Part shown: positions 60,501 to 64,000 of the stretch, in pieces
How the letters are laid out: each line of letters starts with the position of its first letter
Numbering within the stretch: the stretch's first letter is position 1
NCBI RefSeq assembly: GCF_028583425.1
Contig: NC_072795.1
Coordinates: 7,897,001-7,961,000 of the forward strand
Origin: Eublepharis macularius
Lineage: Eukaryota; Chordata; Lepidosauria; Squamata; Eublepharidae
DNA length: 64,000 nt
Direction: 5' to 3'
Position numbers and translations under genes: made by a program
The notes under the pieces: generated by a model
The model's input: the letters and a program-made list of their open reading frames with translations, nothing else
Database searches by the model: none
Told to the model about the DNA's origin: nothing

Positions 60501-63500
60501 ACTGAGCCCAAAGAAGTCATGAAAAACATGGCATCAAGCCCCGTATTCTTGGATTCATGCATCTCTCCAAAAGGTAGAATGGTCACCTTACCTGTCTATC
60601 TGCGTTGCTATGATCACGGTGAAAGTGCCCTCTGTATCAGGCAGGTACGTCGACGGAACAATGGCATAATTTCCTGGAGTGAGCCGGCACAGCTGGCTTA
60701 CTTCCTGAGAGTAAGAATGAGGTACGCAGCTAACCACTGGCTCCAAGTGCAGGCAAGATGAGAGAGGCATTTTCATGTTGTTGTTATCATTGGGTACCTG
60801 AAAGGAGGGTAGACTGCTGAGAAGCTTTCCCCGTAGCCTTGAAATATGGCCTGCTTTGAGAAGGAAGTTCTAAGTATCAATCCCCATTACCGACTCACAG
60901 CCCTCCAAGTCGAGACAGAGCAGGGCTCTCTAGTCAAAGTCAAATCTCGAGCAACCGTGATTTAGATTGTGGTAGTGGTGGTGGTGGTGGAGGAGGAGAG
61001 AAGGAGAAGCAGAAAAAGCAGCAGCAGAAAAAGCAGAAGCAGAAATAAAAGAAGCAGAAGAAGCAGCAGCAAAGGCAGAAGAAGAAACAGCAGCAGAAGC
61101 AGAAAAAGCAGGAGCAGCAGCAGCAGAAAAAGCAGCAGCAGAAAAAGCAGCAGCAGGAGCAGAAGATGCAGCAGTAGACGGAGCAGCAGCAGCAGAATCA
61201 GAAAAAGCAGAAGCAGGAGAAGAAGCAGCAGCAGAAGCAGAAGATTTATATCGCGCTCTTCACTACCCAAAGGAGTCTTGGAGTGGCTTACGATCACTTT
61301 CCCTTTCTCTCCCCACAACAGACACCCAGTGAGGTAGGTGAGGCTGAGAGAGCTCTGAGAGAGCTGTGACTGACCCAAGGTCACTCAGCTGGGTTCATGT
61401 GGAAGACTGGGGAATCAAACTCGTTTCTCCAGATTAGAGTCTGACTCCTGACTCTTTAGGCCATGCTTTTTCAAAACAGTTCACACTTGCAAGATTGTAT
61501 GTTTAGATCTTCCTTCAATCCCATTGTCCTAGGAGCAGGAGGGACTCAATCTTCAGCTAGCAGAGCTGGGAAGCCCCCTTGTCAATGGTTTGGAGAGAGC
61601 AACAAATGGTTGGACCACAAAGAAGGCAGCAGGGCTGGGACTCAGTCAGAGGTCCAAACTCAGATGCCAGACAAGCCATGATTGGATCACATGTACATTT
61701 TTTTTTAAAATGCTGAATAACAGCTGGGGAGTACCCACCAGCATAGCCCAGGCACACCTGATCTTGTACAATCTCAAAGCTAAGCAGGGTCGACCTTGGA
61801 TAGTAATTGGATGGGAGACCTCCAAGGAAGACCAGGGTTGCAGAGACAGGCAATGGCAAACCACCTCTGTTAGTCTCTTGCCTTACAAATCTTAGCAGGG
61901 GTTGCCATAAATCAGCTATGACTTGACGGCACTCTCCACCACCAACAGCTGGAGGAGGCCCCAGACCAAATGAGGAAGGAGCATTTAACTCTCCATCGTC
62001 CAGCATTTTCCTGACTTCAGATGGAGTAGCTGTTTGCCCCATTAGAGGGGAAATATGCATATATTTAATTTGAGGTCAGAAAAACTGTGTGTGGGTAAAT
62101 AACCCCGTTTTCTCCCTCTACCACAGCCCCAGTGTTGAATGGGTCCCATGCAGCTGGCACTGAGCAACACAGAAGACTTGGTCACAGATCGTCTAGCATT
62201 TCATCTGTTCAGCAGCACCGAAGACCTGGTTATAGATCTAGCATTAGAAGTACCAAATAAATACCGTGCTATGGACTAATGAAACACAATACTTGTAACA
62301 ATGAGGCAGACATATATCCACAAACCAAAATAATACCAATAGACAGAAAATATTCTCTCCACAATATCAGTCTTCAATTTTCAGTCCTTGTGATGAAAGC
62401 ACGATCTACGCCCATCCGCTTTTACCATGCTTTTCAATGCCTTCCTCGGAGCTGCTGAGACGGACTCAGCTTCAAATGCTGGAATTGCTGGGCAGTAAAG
62501 ATGGAAGGATGATTGACATATCCCACCCCCCTTTGTGGCTCGCCTGAAATGGCAGTTGGTGATGGAAGGTTGAGGGGTTGTCAGTTGGAGTAAACTGAAG
62601 AGTGAAAGAGAGTTGGGAGTCTGGCTTCTGACCATAGAGGGTCAGCCAGAGAGTCCTTGGTGTGAGGAAGGAAGGGGAACGTGTACCCTTTAAAGAAAAA
62701 TCTTTACATTTATAAAGCACTTTCAGTCCTTGGACTAAAGTGGGAAAGACAGCACGAACGTCTATGCAGACACCAGAGATCTGGGAATTGTAGTGGGCCA
62801 AGGAAGTGGGTAGAAAGGAGATGGTTGTTGTGGATTTTCTGGGCTGTATCGCCGTGGTCTTGGCATTGTAGTTCCTGACGTTTCGCCAGCAGCTGTGGCT
62901 GGCATCTTCAGAGGTGTAGCACCAAAAGACAGAGATCTCTCAGTGTCACAGTGAAGTAGAAAGGGTAGAAATGGGTAGAAAGGAGTCTCCCCTTCGGCAC
63001 CAGGAACAGGGTTATAGCTGGGGCATAACTATAACTCCTGCCCAGTATCTTAAAAGGGTTTTGACTCAGTGGAGTACCCTGAAGTATGTAGAAAAGGGGA
63101 AGCCGTGCTGTGTTGGTGTTAAACTTATGAAGGAGTGCCAACCTCAGCTAGAACTCACTTTAACATCTTTAAGTCTGATAACACCAACATCTCTCATACA
63201 AGCCAGCAATTTAAAAACTGCACCAAGGGTTTTGTGCCTCACACCAGTGAAGTGTTCAGTTCATAAACCTCTAAGTTACTTCAGTTTTATATACCTGCCT
63301 ATATGCCTTCTTGTTTTACCTACTTGTAGATAAACCTGTTTCATTTTGAATCTCCACAAGCCTTATGTGCCAGTTTCTGTTTAAGGGAAGCGCAAACCCC
63401 TCATCTTTCCCCTACTTGGACTTGGCTGGGTAACCACACCACTTATGTTCCTTAAGGGTGGGACAAGAAAGAAAGTTGAAGCTAAATCTCAACCATGCTA

Positions 63501-63999
63501 CTAAAGGCTTCCCAACCCAGTATTCGGCTTCATAGGCTTAGAGAGGTAGAAGTTTTACCTCAGGGTAGAGGAAGGTCAGCCCAAGCCTGAGTTAGATGAG
63601 GGTTTGTGACAGTTGCGTTTCATAAGTTGCTGCGTAGCAAATATCATCATCTAGAAGACTGTGCATAGGTTGTGTTTCATTAGTTCACAGCATGGTGTCT
63701 ATCTCGTACTTCTAACGTTCACACCATGGTTCAGTTGTACCCAATACAGATCTAGCATGGCATCGATTTTGGCTCTGACTCAACCGGACTGGGAAAAGCT
63801 GAATGCAAAGCAACTGCCCTGGGCAGCCCCCAGTCTAAATCTTACCTGGAAGATATGAAACCCAATCGGGCGGCACTTGTTGTCCGGGCAGTGCTGGCGG
63901 AGAGCAACCTTCACGCTACTCTGTCCTATGCCGGTGATGGAGAGGGGAAAACATGGGTTGGTGTGGAAGGAAGGGAAGTTCCTGCTACCACCAGCACTC
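57529..63999 (-). CDS. CAPN10: CAPN10 (calpain-10), 3' part of gene, runs off the window
   Basis: Exons 63846-64000 (partial), 60592-60797 and 57529-57574 join in phase on the minus strand. They encode the last C2-like (domain III) repeat of calpain-10: [25 protein letters not shown], then [48 protein letters not shown], and ETLGQRLHE. From memory this closely matches human calpain-10 ([25 protein letters not shown]). Calpain-10 is an atypical, EF-hand-less cysteine protease linked to secretion and glucose metabolism; the catalytic domain lies outside the window. It converges with the P450 gene. Confidence 0.88.
58277..58317 (-). ncRNA. Hammerhead-like ribozyme motif, family 1, left arm
   Basis: Minus strand: CCT (stem I), CTGAAGA, one T, GCCAGC-loop-GCTGGT (stem II with one G-T pair), GAAA, C-G-T-C, AGG (stem I partner). 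Stem III is only ACGT, self-complementary and without a loop. Confidence 0.55.
58496..58536 (+). ncRNA. Hammerhead-like ribozyme motif, family 1, right arm
   Basis: CCT, CTGAAGA, T, GCCAGC-CACAGCT-GCTGGC, GAAA, CGTA, AGG. Stem II is fully paired. The cleavage-site triplet is GTA instead of GTC, which is still allowed by the NUH rule. Confidence 0.55.
58602..58940. mobile_element. PLE family-2 copies in tandem with duplicated flank
   Basis: A 108-bp block (ATGGGATAGTTAAA, then GAGATAGACAAAAGTCCAGT, up to TCGTCAGAT) occurs at 58593-58700 and again, with changes, from 58701. It is followed by the inverted arm GGTTAGTCTTAAAGGTGCTA and the outer end TAACATGGCTCACTCCTCTG. It abuts the right TSD of the family-1 element. 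Confidence 0.7.
58941..59960 (-). other. CAPN10 intron, no clear repeat
   Basis: A 127-codon chance frame (59272-59655, +) has no recognised domain. A short SINE-like piece (GAGCTGCTGTAGCATAGTAG) lies at 59742. Confidence 0.35.
59970..60350. repeat. Palindromic GGTTCATGAAC-rich repeat
   Basis: Repeated and inverted GGTTCAT / ATGAACC / AACCGG motifs (for example GAACTTGCCCGGTTCGTGAA and AACCGGCCCGGTTCATGAT) and an AC run at 60126-60145. The right end GATCGTGCCCATCTCT matches GGGACGATTTGGG only loosely. Probably a DNA element; no duplication found. Confidence 0.5.
60592..60797 (-). CDS. CAPN10: CAPN10 206-bp exon
   Basis: Acceptor cctcctttcag, donor GACAG|gtaagg, phase 0 to 2. Encodes [36 protein letters not shown] and [20 protein letters not shown], ending TQIDR. 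This is the strongest calpain signature in the window: the PG.Y.IVPSTY strand of domain III. Confidence 0.92.
60968..61245 (+). repeat. Imperfect (AGC/AGA)n trinucleotide tract
   Basis: A (GTG)n start, then about 260 bp of mixed AGC, AGA and AAA triplets. Open in frame on both strands (Ser/Arg/Lys-rich, or Leu/Phe-rich), but that is a result of the triplet repeat; not a gene. Confidence 0.92.
61246..61470 (-). mobile_element. tRNA SINE (minus)
   Basis: GATTTATATCGCGCTCTTCA tail, CCCACAACAGACACCCAGTG, AGAGCTGTGACTGACCCAAG, GGGGAATCAAACTCGTTTCT (box-B complement). The trinucleotide tract probably grew from its tail. Confidence 0.88.
61735..61948 (+). mobile_element. 5S rRNA-derived SINE (plus)
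   Basis: The 5S head reads in the forward sense: CTGATCTTGTACAATCTCAA, AGCTAAGCAGGGTCGACC, TTGGATGGGAGACCTCCAAG. It then has GGCAATGGCAAACCACCTCT and the tail GCTATGACTTGACGGCACT. Confidence 0.88.
61950..62450 (-). other. CAPN10 intron, no recognised repeat
   Basis: No exon or named repeat seen. Confidence 0.35.
62807..62985. mobile_element. PLE family-1 half copy, 14-bp TSD, inside an LTR
   Basis: Exact TGGGTAGAAAGGAG at 62807-62820 and 62972-62985. The element runs GGTTGTTGTGGATTTTCTGG, through the hammerhead-like block, to CTCAGTGTCACAGTG. Comparison with the other LTR copy shows the uninterrupted site, confirming the insertion and the duplication. Confidence 0.9.
62874..62914 (-). ncRNA. 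Hammerhead-like ribozyme motif, family 1 (best core)
   Basis: CCT, CTGAAGA, T, GCCAGC-CACAGCT-GCTGGC, GAAA, CGTC, AGG on the minus strand. All core bases, a perfect stem II and a GTC cleavage triplet are present. The only departures from the classic motif are the extra T before stem II and the loopless ACGT stem III. Confidence 0.6.
63617..63845 (-). other. CAPN10 intron
   Basis: Short sequence between the LTR and the exon donor; no feature seen. Confidence 0.4.
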
Positions 64000-64000
64000 T
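63846..64000 (-). CDS. CAPN10: CAPN10 exon, cut by window end
   Basis: Donor TTCCAG|gtaaga. Encodes [19 protein letters not shown], the GG.RN start of a calpain domain III repeat, [14 protein letters not shown] and RPIGFHIFQ. Ends in phase 0 and joins in frame to the 60.6-kb exon. The 5' limit lies beyond 64,000. Confidence 0.9.

Larger units (their letters stand above)
62456..63611 (+). mobile_element. Solo LTR, same family as 45690-46611, with nested PLE
   Basis: Begins TGAGACGGAC and ends TGACA. Flanking 5-mers GCTGC (62451-62455) and GTTGC (63612-63616) differ at one base. Sequence matches the 46-kb LTR along its length in the opposite orientation. A family-1 PLE element is inserted at 62821-62971. 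No internal region; fossil of middling age. Confidence 0.72.

Noticed and set aside
60969-61384. Long open frames on both strands, Ser/Arg-rich (+) and Leu-rich (-)
   Set aside because: Both come from an AGC/AGA trinucleotide tract, which is open in every frame by composition.

Overview
This is vertebrate genomic DNA. The mixture of 5S-rRNA-derived and tRNA-derived SINEs, CR1, L1 and BovB/RTE LINEs, a LINE of the I/Vingi type and very many palindromic non-autonomous elements points to a squamate reptile, probably a lizard or gecko. That is an inference from repeat content, not a species identification. Most of the window is repeats. I can support two host genes, lying tail to tail.

Layout. 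From 1 to about 22.7 kb there is no host gene that I recognise. The region holds a 1-kb palindromic Penelope-like (PLE) insertion, a nearly intact CR1 LINE (3.3-7.9 kb, minus strand), palindromic MITEs, minisatellites, an I/Vingi-type LINE carrying a Harbinger-type MITE, and a degraded L1. From 22,906 to 47,895 (+) lies a complete nine-exon cytochrome P450 of family 2. It encodes 489 aa, every intron is GT-AG, the exon sizes are typical of CYP2 genes, and the introns are full of SINEs, MITEs, hAT elements, CR1/L1 pieces and PLE insertions. From 47.9 to 56.8 kb is intergenic repeat DNA. From about 56.9 kb to the window end (-) are the last exons of CAPN10 (calpain-10), and the gene runs off the right edge.

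The most unusual signal is a set of short palindromic repeats that look PLE-derived. Five insertions are flanked by perfect 14-bp direct repeats, one more by a 14-bp repeat with a single mismatch, and others by repeats of 9-12 bp. Several carry a hammerhead-ribozyme-like core: CTGA(A/C)GA, one extra base, a perfect hairpin, then GAAA. One family has stem I as CCT/AGG and a stem III reduced to the self-complementary ACGT with no loop. This resembles the small Penelope-associated hammerheads reported to cleave as dimers.

Other points: the P450 has Asn in place of the conserved I-helix Thr; a 202-bp palindromic MITE has 3-bp T-N-A target duplications; GC-rich hAT elements lie inside P450 introns; and the CR1 keeps an intact ORF1 esterase triad and RT active site with a single stop near the end of ORF2.
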